Positions 15,182 through 24,273 of a stretch of DNA of 64,000 nucleotides are shown in pieces. The notes beneath the pieces are model-generated. The model was given only the letters and a program-made list of their open reading frames with translations. It made no database searches and was not told the DNA's origin. Origin of the DNA: Mesorhizobium sp. M4B.F.Ca.ET.058.02.1.1 (GTDB lineage Bacteria; Pseudomonadota; Alphaproteobacteria; Rhizobiales; Rhizobiaceae); NCBI RefSeq assembly GCF_003952505.1, contig NZ_CP034450.1, forward strand, positions 2,170,001 through 2,234,000. The letters are read 5' to 3'. How positions within the stretch are numbered: position 1 is the stretch's first letter; each line of letters starts with the position of its first letter. A program made the translations under genes and the position numbers.

Positions 15182-15628
15182 ATGACTATATCCGGCACAA
15201 TGACGACCACGATCCAGACGATCCGCGACGACTTTTCCCTGCTCGACGAGTGGGAGGACCGCTATCGCTACGTGATCGAACTCGGCGAAGCGCTGCCGCC
15301 GTTCCCCGACGCCGCGCGGACTCCCGCCAACAAGGTGCCGGGCTGCGTCAGCCAGGTGTGGCTCACCACCGACCAGGGACAAGGGACCGATCCGGTCATC
15401 ACCTTCCAGGGCGATTCGGATGCCCATATCGTGCGTGGCCTGGTCGCTATCATGCTGGCGCTGTTTTCCGGGCGCCCGGCGAGCGAGATCCAGAAAACAG
15501 ACGCCGAGGCGACACTCAAGGGGCTCGGCCTCGACGAGCACCTTTCGCCGCAGCGCGCCAACGGCCTGCGCTCGATGGTCAAGCGCATCAAGCACGACGC
15601 CGATACGGCGCTGAAGCAGATCGCCTGA
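15182..15628 (+). CDS. sufE: SufE family Fe-S assembly protein
   Basis: A 148-aa SufE-domain protein. SufE accepts persulfide sulfur from the cysteine desulfurase SufS and raises its activity during Fe-S cluster assembly. The acceptor cysteine is in NKVPGCVSQVW (about Cys55) and the family signature DDFSLLDEWEDRYRYVIELG is near the N-terminus. The ATG at 15182 is chosen; another at 15200 is possible. A longer in-frame reading from 15104 would run through the upstream terminator and is rejected. It is not in a suf operon here, which is common in Rhizobiales. Confidence 0.88.
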   Translation: MTISGTMTTTIQTIRDDFSLLDEWEDRYRYVIELGEALPPFPDAARTPANKVPGCVSQVWLTTDQGQGTDPVITFQGDSDAHIVRGLVAIMLALFSGRPASEIQKTDAEATLKGLGLDEHLSPQRANGLRSMVKRIKHDADTALKQIA

Positions 15629-15700
15629 TCTGACAAATCGTATTTTGAGCGATTGGCCGGCTGGGCAATGGACTGGCATGCCCGCACGCTCAAAGCAAAA

Positions 15701-15720
15701 ACGGCGCCCGAAGGCGCCGT
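15701..15720 (-). terminator. Intrinsic terminator for mucR
   Basis: Perfect 8-bp stem ACGGCGCC/GGCGCCGT with a 4-nt CGAA loop (TTCG on the minus strand) followed on the minus strand by TTTTTGCTTTG. It ends transcription of the minus-strand mucR gene. Confidence 0.85.
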
Positions 15721-15748
15721 CCGGCATCGAAATGGAAAAGATGCTGCT

Positions 15749-16174
15749 TCAGCGACCCTTGCGCTTGCGCCCAAGGCCCATCTTCTTGGCAAGCTGCGAG
15801 CGGGCGGCCGCATAGTTGGGCGCGACCATCGGGTAGCTTGCGTCGAGGCCCCACTTCTCACGATATTCATCGGGCGTGAGATTGTAGTGGGTCATCAGGT
15901 GGCGCTTCAGCGATTTGAACTTCTTGCCGTCCTCGAGACAGACGATGTAATCGTCATGGACAGAGCGCTTCGGGTTGACCGCAGGCTTCTGCTTGTCGGC
16001 GGGCGGCGCCTCGGCGGTGCCACCCACGCGGCCCAGGGCGGCATGGACATCGGCGATCAGGTTCGGCAGCTCGCCGACGGGTACGGGATTGTTGCTGACG
16101 TAAGCGGCGACCACATCGGCAGTCAGCTCAATCAGCGCGTCGCTATTTCGGGAAGGTGTTTCGGCGATATCCAT
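15749..16174 (-). CDS. mucR: MucR/Ros family transcriptional regulator
   Basis: A 141-aa prokaryotic zinc-finger-type regulator. Rhizobial MucR and Ros proteins silence or activate genes for exopolysaccharide, motility and cell cycle by binding AT-rich DNA as oligomers. The N-terminal 60 residues form the oligomerisation part ([18 protein letters not shown]). The finger reads [25 protein letters not shown], with Cys79, Asp82, His92 and His96: the second cysteine of Ros is replaced by Asp, a CDHH arrangement also known in other rhizobial and Brucella MucR proteins. The ATG at 16174 gives the usual family length; a reading from 16231 adds an atypical extension. An AT-rich upstream region fits autoregulation. 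Confidence 0.9.
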   Translation of the reverse strand: MDIAETPSRNSDALIELTADVVAAYVSNNPVPVGELPNLIADVHAALGRVGGTAEAPPADKQKPAVNPKRSVHDDYIVCLEDGKKFKSLKRHLMTHYNLTPDEYREKWGLDASYPMVAPNYAAARSQLAKKMGLGRKRKGR

Positions 16175-16591
16175 TGTGTTCAGGCCCCAACGAGAGTTGT
16201 TTCTAACTGCGCCCTTTTTTCGGCTGGGCATCGCGCGAATTTCATGCAGGAAAGTGCCTCTGCGATTCGCGTCGAATTATCTTAATGATCCTACCAGTCA
16301 AGTAAGTCAATTCGCATATTGCGCTATATTCAACGATATATATCAAATATTCCCCGTTCAGCTTCAAACTTTCGTGCATCGCGTAACTTAGCGAGATTTT
16401 TCTGGTCTGACCAGCACGGGTGACGCCACGTCGAACCGCCGTTACATCGGCGAAAGCAGCTAAAATCGGCTCGATGCTTCGGCTATGCTTGACCTTCGAC
16501 AGATCGCAAGGTTTCCCGATCCTAATGAAATCACGGGTTGCAAGACATTACTGGTGCCCGCGACTTGGCCGGAGCGGCGAAAACCGACAGC
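16175..16591. other. mucR upstream region with AT-rich tract
   Basis: About 417 bp between the mucR start and the end of the SH3-like gene. Positions 16275-16380 are AT-rich with many TA steps (for example GATATATATC at about 16335), the type of DNA MucR proteins bind, so autoregulation is inferred. I see no gene in the rest. Confidence 0.5.
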
Positions 16592-16960
16592 TCAATAGGG
16601 CGCGATGTATTTGCCATAAACCCAGCCGGCGACGAAATGACCGTTGCGCGACGGGTCGTGCCAAATCTCGCACCAACGGTAGCGGATCGTCTGCTGCTGC
16701 TTCCAGCGCGGCTGGCCCGCAATGTCGAGCAGGTTTATCCCGCCGGTGCAGCGTCCGGTCAATTGCAGCACGGTGCCGTTCGGGTAGGCGGCCTGCTTCT
16801 GCGAACTGCCCGAAGGATATTTGCGCGCATTAAGCGTGTCGCCGAAGGGCAGGTCCGACACTTGCCAAGCGGCAAAGGCGGTTGCATGAGACTGGCCGAC
16901 AAAGGCCAGAACGGTTGAAGCGACGGCAAGAGCCGCAGCGGTGCGAACATAGAAACTCAT
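16592..16960 (-). CDS. Secreted SH3-like domain protein
   Basis: A 122-aa protein with a clear signal peptide (MSFYVRTAAALAVASTVLAF, Ala-X-Ala region near 22-28). The mature part resembles a bacterial SH3-like domain: LNARKYPSGSSQ, GTVLQLTGRC and a C-terminal WCEIWHDPSRNGHFVAGWV followed by a Tyr-rich end. Such domains usually bind peptidoglycan or metal. Two cysteines could form a disulfide. The ATG at 16960 is supported by GGAGAGAG just upstream; a 155-aa reading from 17059 lacks this. Confidence 0.75.
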   Translation of the reverse strand: MSFYVRTAAALAVASTVLAFVGQSHATAFAAWQVSDLPFGDTLNARKYPSGSSQKQAAYPNGTVLQLTGRCTGGINLLDIAGQPRWKQQQTIRYRWCEIWHDPSRNGHFVAGWVYGKYIAPY

Positions 16961-17077
16961 TATCTCTCTCCTCTCCAGCCCAGTATCGGAGCGGCCATCA
17001 CGCCATAAGCCGGGCCTTGAACCGGCGCTGATCGGCGTGTTCATTTGCCATTCAAGCAATTTCTACAGCGAGACGTA

Positions 17078-19204
17078 ATGACCAGATCCCCTGCCTTTTC
17101 GACCGCCAGCCCGCCGCAGACCGAGAAGCGACCTGTCTTCGACACCCACCACGGCTTCACCCGCACCGACGACTATGCCTGGCTGCGGGCCGACAATTGG
17201 CAGGCGATGTTCAGGGACCCTTCCCTGCTCGACGGCCGGATCCGCGCCCATCTCGAAGCCGAGAATGCCTACCAGGCGGAGCTGATGGCCGATACGGCTG
17301 CGCTTCGGAAGCAGCTCTTCGCCGAGATGAAGGGGCGCATCAAGGAGGACGACTCCACCGTGCCGATGAAGGACGGGCCCTACGCCTATGGTTCGTCCTA
17401 CAGGCTGGGGGGCGAGCAGCCACGCTATTTCCGCACGCAGCGCGAAGGCGGCGAGGAGAAGATCCTGCTCGACGGTGACGTGGAAGCGGGCGGCAAGCCC
17501 TATTTCCGGCTCGGCGGCGTCGACCATTCAGCCGACCACGGGAAGCTTTTGTGGGCATTCGACGACAAGGGATCAGAATTCTTCACGCTGCGCGTGCGCG
17601 ACCTCGGCAACGGCCAGGAACTGGCGGACCAGATCCCCGACACCGGAGGCGGGGGCGTCTGGAATGCCGGCGATGACGGATTCTTCTACACACGCCTCGA
17701 CGACAATCACCGTCCCTCCAAGGTGCTGTTCCACGCGCTCGGCGACAACGCCGAAAACGATCGGCTGATCTATGAGGAAACCGATCCGGGCTTCTTCATG
17801 GATGTCGGCGGCACGCGCTCCAAAGAATGGATCATGATCGGCATCAACGATCACGAGACCTCGGAATACCGGCTGTTGCGCGCCGACGACCCGCGTGCCG
17901 AGCCGAAGCTGGTCGCCGCGCGCGAAACCGGCCTGCAATATGATCTGGAGGAAGGCGGAGACATCTTCTTCATCCTCACCAACGCCGACGGCGCCAAGGA
18001 TTTCAAGGTCATGACGGCGCCGGCCAATGCTCCGGCACGCGCCAACTGGCGCGAGCTGGTTCCGCACGAGCCCGGACGGCTGATCCTCTCGGTCCTGGGC
18101 TTCAACAATTACATGGTCCGCCTGGAGCGCAAGGAAGGCCTGCCGCGCATCGTCGTGCGCGACCGCGAAAGCGGCGAGGAGCACCTCATCTTCTTCGACG
18201 AGGAAGCGTTCTCGCTCGGCCTGTCGGGTTCCTACGAATACGACACCGAGACCATGCGCTTCACCTATTCCTCGATGACGACGCCAGCGCAGGTCTTCGA
18301 CTACAACATGCGCACCCGCGAACGCGTGCTCCTCAAGACCCAGGAAGTGCCTTCGGGTCATGAGCCCGACCACTATGTGACGCGGCGGCTGATGGCGCCC
18401 GCGGCCGACGGCGAGCTGGTGCCGATCTCGCTCATCCATCACCGCGACACGCCGCTCGACGGCTCGGCGCCTTGCCTGCTCTACGGCTACGGTTCCTACG
18501 GCATCACCGTGCCGGCGTCCTTCAACACCAATTGCCTGTCGCTGGTCGACCGCGGCTTCGTCTACGCCATCGCCCATGTCCGCGGCGGCAAGGACAAGGG
18601 CTACGGCTGGTACGACGACGGCAAGCGGGCGCAGAAGATCAATACGTTCACCGACTTCATCGCCTGCGCGCGCCATCTGGTGGCCGAGCGCTACACGGGG
18701 CATGACCGCATCGTCGCGCAAGGCGGCTCGGCCGGCGGCATGCTGATGGGGGCGATCGCCAATCTGGCGCCGGAGTGTTTTGGCGGCATCGTCGCCGAGG
18801 TGCCGTTCGTCGACGTGCTGACCACCATGCTCGACGCCACCTTGCCGCTGACGCCGCCCGAATGGCCGGAATGGGGCAATCCGATCGCCTCGGCCGAAGA
18901 CTACCGAACGATCGCGGCCTATTCGCCCTATGACAATGTGGCCGCGCTCGACTATCCGCCGATCCTGGCGCAGGCAGGGCTCACCGATCCGCGCGTGACT
19001 TACTGGGAGCCGGCCAAATGGGTGGCGCGGCTGCGCGAGCGCAAGCGCGGCGACAATCCGGTGCTGTTCAAGATCAACATGGAGTCCGGCCATGCTGGCG
19101 CTTCCGGCCGATTCTCGAGGCTGGAAGAGATCGCCTACACCTACGCCTTCGCGCTGAAGGTGGCGGGCAAGGCCGATTCAGTCTCGGCGGCGGCGAGCGT
19201 GTGA
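17078..19204 (+). CDS. ptrB: Oligopeptidase B (S9A prolyl oligopeptidase family)
   Basis: Serine peptidase of 708 aa, cytoplasmic, cleaving short peptides after basic residues if it acts like characterised oligopeptidase B. It has an N-terminal beta-propeller region (about 75-420) and a C-terminal alpha/beta hydrolase. The nucleophile motif is GGSAGG (Ser about 551), the aspartate region is AQAGLTDPRV and the catalytic histidine lies in SGHAGASGRF (about 671). The TDEYxWLR-type N-terminal signature appears as TDDYAWLRADNW. The ATG at 17078 is chosen over an upstream start at 17045. Single-gene unit followed by a small hairpin at 19223-19237. Confidence 0.9.
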   Translation: MTRSPAFSTASPPQTEKRPVFDTHHGFTRTDDYAWLRADNWQAMFRDPSLLDGRIRAHLEAENAYQAELMADTAALRKQLFAEMKGRIKEDDSTVPMKDGPYAYGSSYRLGGEQPRYFRTQREGGEEKILLDGDVEAGGKPYFRLGGVDHSADHGKLLWAFDDKGSEFFTLRVRDLGNGQELADQIPDTGGGGVWNAGDDGFFYTRLDDNHRPSKVLFHALGDNAENDRLIYEETDPGFFMDVGGTRSKEWIMIGINDHETSEYRLLRADDPRAEPKLVAARETGLQYDLEEGGDIFFILTNADGAKDFKVMTAPANAPARANWRELVPHEPGRLILSVLGFNNYMVRLERKEGLPRIVVRDRESGEEHLIFFDEEAFSLGLSGSYEYDTETMRFTYSSMTTPAQVFDYNMRTRERVLLKTQEVPSGHEPDHYVTRRLMAPAADGELVPISLIHHRDTPLDGSAPCLLYGYGSYGITVPASFNTNCLSLVDRGFVYAIAHVRGGKDKGYGWYDDGKRAQKINTFTDFIACARHLVAERYTGHDRIVAQGGSAGGMLMGAIANLAPECFGGIVAEVPFVDVLTTMLDATLPLTPPEWPEWGNPIASAEDYRTIAAYSPYDNVAALDYPPILAQAGLTDPRVTYWEPAKWVARLRERKRGDNPVLFKINMESGHAGASGRFSRLEEIAYTYAFALKVAGKADSVSAAASV

Positions 19205-19268
19205 GAAGGCCATTGCGTCGCGAGCCACGGCGTGGCTTTGATTTGGTGAAGTCGCGGAGGACCCTGGA

Positions 19269-19895
19269 ATGATCGACCTGGCCACATTGGCGACCTATGT
19301 TGCGGTCGTGCTCGGCTTTGTGTTCATTCCCGGCCCCGCCACGCTGCTGACCGTCGCGCGGGCGACGAGTTCGGGAACGAAAGTGGGCATCGCCACCGGC
19401 GCCGGGATCGCGGCCGGCGATATATTCCACACCGTCATGGCGATGGTCGGCATCTCGGCGATCATCGCCACATCGGCGATGCTGTTCAGCATCGTCAAAT
19501 ATGTCGGCGCGGCCTATCTCGTTTATCTTGGCATACGTGCGATCATCGAGAAGACATCGACCGATCCAGCCGCCGGTGCGCTTGCGATCCGGGCGGGCAA
19601 GGCTTTCCGCCAGGCGGTGCTAACCGAGATGCTCAACCCCAAGACCGCGCTGTTCTTCCTCGCCTTCCTGCCGCAATTCGTGCGGCCGGAAAACGGATCG
19701 GTGATGCTTCAGCTGGCGGCATTGGGAATCATCTTCGTCCTGCTAGGCCTGTTCAGCACGGTCGTCTTCGCGGTGAGCGCGGGTGGGCTGGGCGCCTTCC
19801 TGCGCCGGAATCCCGCGGTGCTGAAATGGCAAGGCAAGGTCGTCGGCGCGATCTACTGTGCGCTCGGTGTGCGCCTTGCGCTGCAACAGCGCTGA
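19269..19895 (+). CDS. LysE/RhtB family amino-acid exporter
   Basis: Integral membrane protein of 208 aa with about six hydrophobic helices and the family's N-terminal signature (PGPATLLTVARATSSGTKVGIATGAGIAAGD). The conserved LNPKTALFFLAFLPQFV is in the middle. LysE/RhtB proteins export amino acids such as lysine, threonine or homoserine, or related metabolites; the substrate is not predictable. A GGAGG ribosome site precedes the ATG. Unlinked to a LysR regulator. Confidence 0.88.
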   Translation: MIDLATLATYVAVVLGFVFIPGPATLLTVARATSSGTKVGIATGAGIAAGDIFHTVMAMVGISAIIATSAMLFSIVKYVGAAYLVYLGIRAIIEKTSTDPAAGALAIRAGKAFRQAVLTEMLNPKTALFFLAFLPQFVRPENGSVMLQLAALGIIFVLLGLFSTVVFAVSAGGLGAFLRRNPAVLKWQGKVVGAIYCALGVRLALQQR

Positions 19896-20144
19896 GCGGT
19901 GCGCACCTGCTGTTCAGAGCAGCTCAAAACGGCCGTCCAGCGGCCGATTGCGGGACCTGCCGGCATCGCTCCCAAACTGATGCGTCCGGTCATAAATTTT
20001 TGATTTGCGCATGACGTTTTCAGAGGCTTCATTTCGCGCTGATGCGCGGCGATTTTGTGCTCGCAATTGCCGCTGTCGCGCGCTACCCAATGCCCGGCTT
20101 TTTTCGAGCCGCGCCTGCCAGTCACCGTCTTGCAAGGGTCCGCC

Positions 20145-20540
20145 ATGCTGCTCGTCGACGTCTATCTCGACAAATCGCCCATCCAGGGCATCGGCGTCTT
20201 CGCCAAGAACCACATCCCCCAAGGCACGCTGATCTGGAAGCTCGACCCCAGATTCGACCGGGTGATCGAGGTCGACACCTATGAGAACGAGACCGGCCCG
20301 GTGAAATCCTATCTCGACCGCTATTCCTATCCCGACCGCCGCGATCCGGCCTACATCGTCTTCGAGGCCGATGACGCCCGCTACATGAACCATGACGACG
20401 ACCCGAATTGCGACGTCTCCTCGCCGGAGGAGACGTATGCCTTGCGCGATATCGCGCCGGGCGAGGAACTGACCTGCGACTACAATCACTTCTTCGAAAG
20501 CGGCTTCGACTTCCTCGGCGACCGCCACCCCGTAAGCTAA
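20145..20540 (+). CDS. Small SET-domain protein
   Basis: A 131-aa protein consisting almost entirely of a SET domain, the fold of protein lysine methyltransferases. The diagnostic motifs are present in order: the N-terminal strand with KSPIQGIGVFAKNHIPQGTLI, the AdoMet-binding RYMNHDDDPNC (NHxxxPN-type, about residues 81-90), and the C-terminal GEELTCDYNHF. The pre-SET and post-SET zinc modules are absent. Its protein substrate is unknown. The ATG at 20145 follows CAAGGGT; a longer reading from 20055 lacks similarity at its N-terminus. Confidence 0.8.
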   Translation: MLLVDVYLDKSPIQGIGVFAKNHIPQGTLIWKLDPRFDRVIEVDTYENETGPVKSYLDRYSYPDRRDPAYIVFEADDARYMNHDDDPNCDVSSPEETYALRDIAPGEELTCDYNHFFESGFDFLGDRHPVS

Positions 20541-20635
20541 CGCATGGCAGCCAAGGCGCGCGGCGGTTCTGCGGTAACGACACGCTCAAGAACACAGCCG
20601 AAGCGCGTTGTAGGGTGCCTTTCAGACGCGGCGCA

Positions 20636-23233
20636 TTAGACCGGGCGCAATTCTGGCTGGCGTCTCATCGCAAATCTGCCAAGCTGGTTACGAAGGCCTG
20701 TCATGGCCTTGCCGGCGAATATGCCGATGCCAACACCGCCCGCGATCGCCAGCAGGTGAAAGATCGGAGCCGGTAACGCAGGTGACGCCGGCGCCATCAA
20801 TAGCTCCGGGACGAAGCGGTGAAACAGATATATGGGAAAGGCGGAGGCAGCGACCTGCGTCATCACGCGGCCGGCCCGTGCCGGCAAGCGGATACGCGGC
20901 ACGTAAAGGAGAGCCAGAAGCGCGGCGAAGATCATCAAATACTTGACGGCTGTCCCGATCCAAACTGCCTCCCAGAAGGCTAGATAGCCCAGCACCGGGG
21001 CGGCGAACGCCATCAAGATGAGCCTTCTTGCCGGATTGTCGGCAAAACCGGCACACCAACCGAAGACGGCGAGGTGGAACACCCAGTAGATCGCAAAGAT
21101 CTGGCGGTTGCCGATGTCGACCAATGGCGGGATGGAAAAGCGAGCGGCGACGGCAACCCCCAACAGGCCAAGCGAGAAGGCGAAGGGTCGCAACCGTGCG
21201 AGCTTGCGCGCAGCCGGCACAGTGAAGATGAGGGAGAAGATGAGGAGCGTCTGCGCATAGGCCTCGATGAACCAGTAAAGATAGGGGATCATCTCGTGGC
21301 GCTCCGGCTCGGCATAACCAAGATTGCCGGTAAGCGTCACCGAGGCCAGGGGAATCGCTCGCCAGGCAAACGCGTAGGCGGCAACGATGAGGAAATAAGG
21401 GATCAGGACGCCGATCGCAGGCCTCAACGCCTGTCGGATCCGGCCGGCAAGGAGGTGGGTCGCCTGGAACCGCGCCAGGCCGAAACCGACGAGCAGCATC
21501 ATCACGCCGGAGCCGCCGGGAATTGGCCACAGCGTCTCGTGATGGATCACCACCAGCAGGATCGCCATCACCCTCAGCACAAGGTCGATCGGCAATCCGC
21601 TGGTCTCCTTGCACTTGAAAGTCGGCATCGCCCCATGGCGGTTGGCAAACTCGGCGACCCTCAGGTGTTCCCAACCATGCGGCAGGTCCATGCCAAGGCG
21701 TTCAAGTTCCATAGCCAACTGCAGGTAGCGAAGGGAATCCCCGCCGCGCGAGACGAAACTGTCGTTGCGGCCAACGGCGAGTGGATAGAATACCCGGCTG
21801 TAGGCCCCGAGCAGGCCGCCCGTCCCGCAGCGGATCTCCGTCCGCCTTTCCAGCCTGTCCTGTTCAAGGCATGCATAGTCGGTCTTGCCCGAAGTAAGCC
21901 TGGGGAAGTTGTCCACCGCGGTAACGGAAACCAGGTTGGCCGGAAGACGGCTGGTCTCGGCGAGGATGCACTGCGCCCTTGCGATCGTACCCGCATCGGT
22001 CACGTAGGCGTGCAGCCCTCCATCGTCACCCAGCACCGCGGCCGCGATGCCGGCCCGCTTCAGTGCCTGCTCCATGCTATCGAAGCCGATCCTGAGGCCT
22101 GCAATCTTGGCGAAGCGGCTCTTGCGTCCGACAATACGGAAGTAACCCTGCTCGTCGCGCACGGCCACGTCGCCGGTATTTAGGGCCTCGAGTTCGGCCC
22201 CGCGCGCCAGGTCGCAGCGCTGCTCGGCATACCCCATCATCACGTTTGGGCCGCGATAGATGAGGTCTCCGGGGGTGCCAGATTGCCTGATCGGGTTTCC
22301 CTGGGCATCGATGAGGCTAAGGCTGCCGCCGGGAATAGCCATGCCGATACGCTCCTCCCTATCGGAAAGGCATTCCGGCGGGACGAAGGCGATGCGGGCC
22401 GTCGCCTCCGTCTGGCCATACATGACGAAGAAGCCGCCCTCCCTGGCGCGCATGTGGTCCCGGTAGAGGCGGATGAGGTCGGGGGCGAGCTGTCCGCCTG
22501 CCACCGTCATCATGCGCAGCGTCTTCACCTCGGCGGAACGGAACTGCGCCCTTTCCAGTAGTTCGTAGGAATACGGGACGCCGGAAAGATTTGTACAGCC
22601 GCCGTCAGCGATTACCCTCGGGAAATCGCCATGCATGACTGAGATGCCAGGAAAGAGGATGCTGCCGCCGGCAATCAGATGGGAATTAAGCACTGACAGT
22701 CCGTAGGAATAATGGAGCGGCAGGACCAGCGCAGCCCGGTCGGCGCACGAGAGTTCGAGATAGGTTGCGATCGAGCGCGCATTGGCATCGAGATTGGCAT
22801 GGGAAAGCCGCACCGCCTTGGCCGCACCCGAACTGCCGGAGGTCATAAGCAGCAGCGCGAGATCAGGGTGGACCGGCTGAGCCTCCCTTTCGGACCGAAC
22901 CTCCTTGATGAGGCGCCAGCGGCCATCGGCCGGCCGGAACGTGAAGTCCGGCTGGAAGACCGCTAGAAAATCATCCCACAGCTTCTCGTCGCAAGGCGGC
23001 AACATGGCCACCGCGTGGCCCGCCCGCAGGGCTCCAAGATAGGCGACGACCACATGTTCCGAGGTTTCCGCCGAGATGGCCACGAGCTCCTTTTCGCCTT
23101 GTCCAAGCCGCGTGGCGAAGCGCAGCGTGAGGCTGTCGAGTTCCGCATAGGAGAGCGTCCGCCCATCAGGAAAAAGAAGTGCTGTGCGCTGCCCACCACG
23201 GGCGATTTCGGACACAAGGTCGACAGAGGGCAT
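20636..23233 (-). CDS. Adenylation-carrier-membrane acyltransferase fusion protein
   Basis: A single 865-aa chain with three modules. (1) An AMP-forming acyl/aminoacyl ligase (about 1-460) with the P-loop-like LMTSGSSGAAKAV (about 129-141), YGQTEA (about 277), TGDVAVRDEQGYFRIVGRKS and the catalytic lysine in LTSGKTDYA. (2) A phosphopantetheine carrier domain with GGDSLRYLQ (Ser about 498). (3) A polytopic C-terminal half (about 550-850) resembling acyltransferase family 3 (OafA-type), with about ten hydrophobic helices and an early VVIHHETLW that carries the expected His. The likely scheme is activation of a carboxylic or amino acid, loading on the carrier and transfer to an envelope acceptor. 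Substrate and acceptor are unknown, and no biosynthetic partners are adjacent. Confidence 0.8.
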   Translation of the reverse strand: MPSVDLVSEIARGGQRTALLFPDGRTLSYAELDSLTLRFATRLGQGEKELVAISAETSEHVVVAYLGALRAGHAVAMLPPCDEKLWDDFLAVFQPDFTFRPADGRWRLIKEVRSEREAQPVHPDLALLLMTSGSSGAAKAVRLSHANLDANARSIATYLELSCADRAALVLPLHYSYGLSVLNSHLIAGGSILFPGISVMHGDFPRVIADGGCTNLSGVPYSYELLERAQFRSAEVKTLRMMTVAGGQLAPDLIRLYRDHMRAREGGFFVMYGQTEATARIAFVPPECLSDREERIGMAIPGGSLSLIDAQGNPIRQSGTPGDLIYRGPNVMMGYAEQRCDLARGAELEALNTGDVAVRDEQGYFRIVGRKSRFAKIAGLRIGFDSMEQALKRAGIAAAVLGDDGGLHAYVTDAGTIARAQCILAETSRLPANLVSVTAVDNFPRLTSGKTDYACLEQDRLERRTEIRCGTGGLLGAYSRVFYPLAVGRNDSFVSRGGDSLRYLQLAMELERLGMDLPHGWEHLRVAEFANRHGAMPTFKCKETSGLPIDLVLRVMAILLVVIHHETLWPIPGGSGVMMLLVGFGLARFQATHLLAGRIRQALRPAIGVLIPYFLIVAAYAFAWRAIPLASVTLTGNLGYAEPERHEMIPYLYWFIEAYAQTLLIFSLIFTVPAARKLARLRPFAFSLGLLGVAVAARFSIPPLVDIGNRQIFAIYWVFHLAVFGWCAGFADNPARRLILMAFAAPVLGYLAFWEAVWIGTAVKYLMIFAALLALLYVPRIRLPARAGRVMTQVAASAFPIYLFHRFVPELLMAPASPALPAPIFHLLAIAGGVGIGIFAGKAMTGLRNQLGRFAMRRQPELRPV

Positions 23234-23313
23234 GGGCGAGCTTCGAATTGCCGGAAAACTGGTCGAAGCGCCGCCTATAATACATGAGTATTCAAGTCAA
23301 CTAATAGCGGGAA

Positions 23314-24264
23314 TCATCCCGAAGGTTTTTTACGCGCCGGATAGCCGTTGGCGTGTGGCGGCACGGCCTTGAGATAGGCGGCGATCGCGGCGCGGTCGTC
23401 GGCTGTCAATTGCGCCATGTTCCTTTGCACGTCGACCATTGCGCCGCCGACGGAATCGAAGTCCGGTGTGAAGCCGGTTTCGAGATAGTTGGCGATGTCG
23501 GCTTCCGACCACTCGCCGATGCCGCCCTCACCCGCTGTGATGTTGGGCACGATACCCTTGCCTTCGGCGGCCGTGGCGCCGGCCAGCCACTCGGCCTTCT
23601 TCACGCCGCCGGCAAAGTCGCGCGGCGTGTGGCATTCGCCACAGTGGCCCGGCCCCTCGACCAGATAGCGGCCGGCCACGACCTTGTCCGCCGCGCCGTC
23701 GGCAAGGGCAATCACTGGCTCGGGGCTGAGATAAAGCCGCTTCCACAGGCCGATGCCGCGGCGGATGTTGAAGGGGAAGGCGAGCTTGTGATCAGGCGCC
23801 TTGCCGGCGACCGCCGGCAGCGTCTTCATGAACGCGTAGAGGTCGGCGATGTCGGACGGCTTCATGCGCGCATAAGAGGCGTAGGGAAAGGCCGGGTAGA
23901 AATGCTCGCCGGAAGGCGAGACGCCCTTCAGCATGGCATCGGCGAAGTCTTGCTCGCTCCAGGCGCCGATGCCGTCCTTGGCGTCCTGCGAGATGTTGGG
24001 CGGCACGAAGGTGCCGAACGGCGTCTTCAGTTCGAGGCCGCCCGTGAGTGCTAGTCGGGCATCGCCCTGCGAACCGGGCTTGGCATGGCAGGAGGTACAG
24101 CCGCCGGCATAGAAGATGCGCTTGCCCCTGGCGGCATCGCCGGGGCCGAGCTGCGCGACGGTCGCGGCATCAAGTCTGACCGGCGCCGACAGCAACCATG
24201 CGGCAACCGCGCCAGCGCCACCCAGAACGAGGGCCGCGCCGACGAGTTTTTTCAGCCAGGCCAT
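23314..24264 (-). CDS. Diheme cytochrome c
   Basis: A 316-aa periplasmic electron carrier with an N-terminal hydrophobic anchor (about 6-25) and two class I cytochrome c domains. Haem motifs are CTSCH (56-60) and CGECH (208-212), with Met ligand candidates in each domain. The pattern (RGKRIFYAGGCTSCHA, then GRYLVEGPGHCGECHTPRDF) is typical of cytochrome subunits of membrane dehydrogenases such as alcohol or gluconate dehydrogenase, but no dehydrogenase subunit is nearby. It starts 9 nt after the cytochrome c' gene on the same strand, so the two form an operon. Confidence 0.88.
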   Translation of the reverse strand: MAWLKKLVGAALVLGGAGAVAAWLLSAPVRLDAATVAQLGPGDAARGKRIFYAGGCTSCHAKPGSQGDARLALTGGLELKTPFGTFVPPNISQDAKDGIGAWSEQDFADAMLKGVSPSGEHFYPAFPYASYARMKPSDIADLYAFMKTLPAVAGKAPDHKLAFPFNIRRGIGLWKRLYLSPEPVIALADGAADKVVAGRYLVEGPGHCGECHTPRDFAGGVKKAEWLAGATAAEGKGIVPNITAGEGGIGEWSEADIANYLETGFTPDFDSVGGAMVDVQRNMAQLTADDRAAIAAYLKAVPPHANGYPARKKPSG

Positions 24265-24273
24265 TGGCCGGGA

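Noticed and set aside
17573..19093. A 506-codon minus-strand frame
   Set aside because: It is the antisense shadow of oligopeptidase B and contains no motif.
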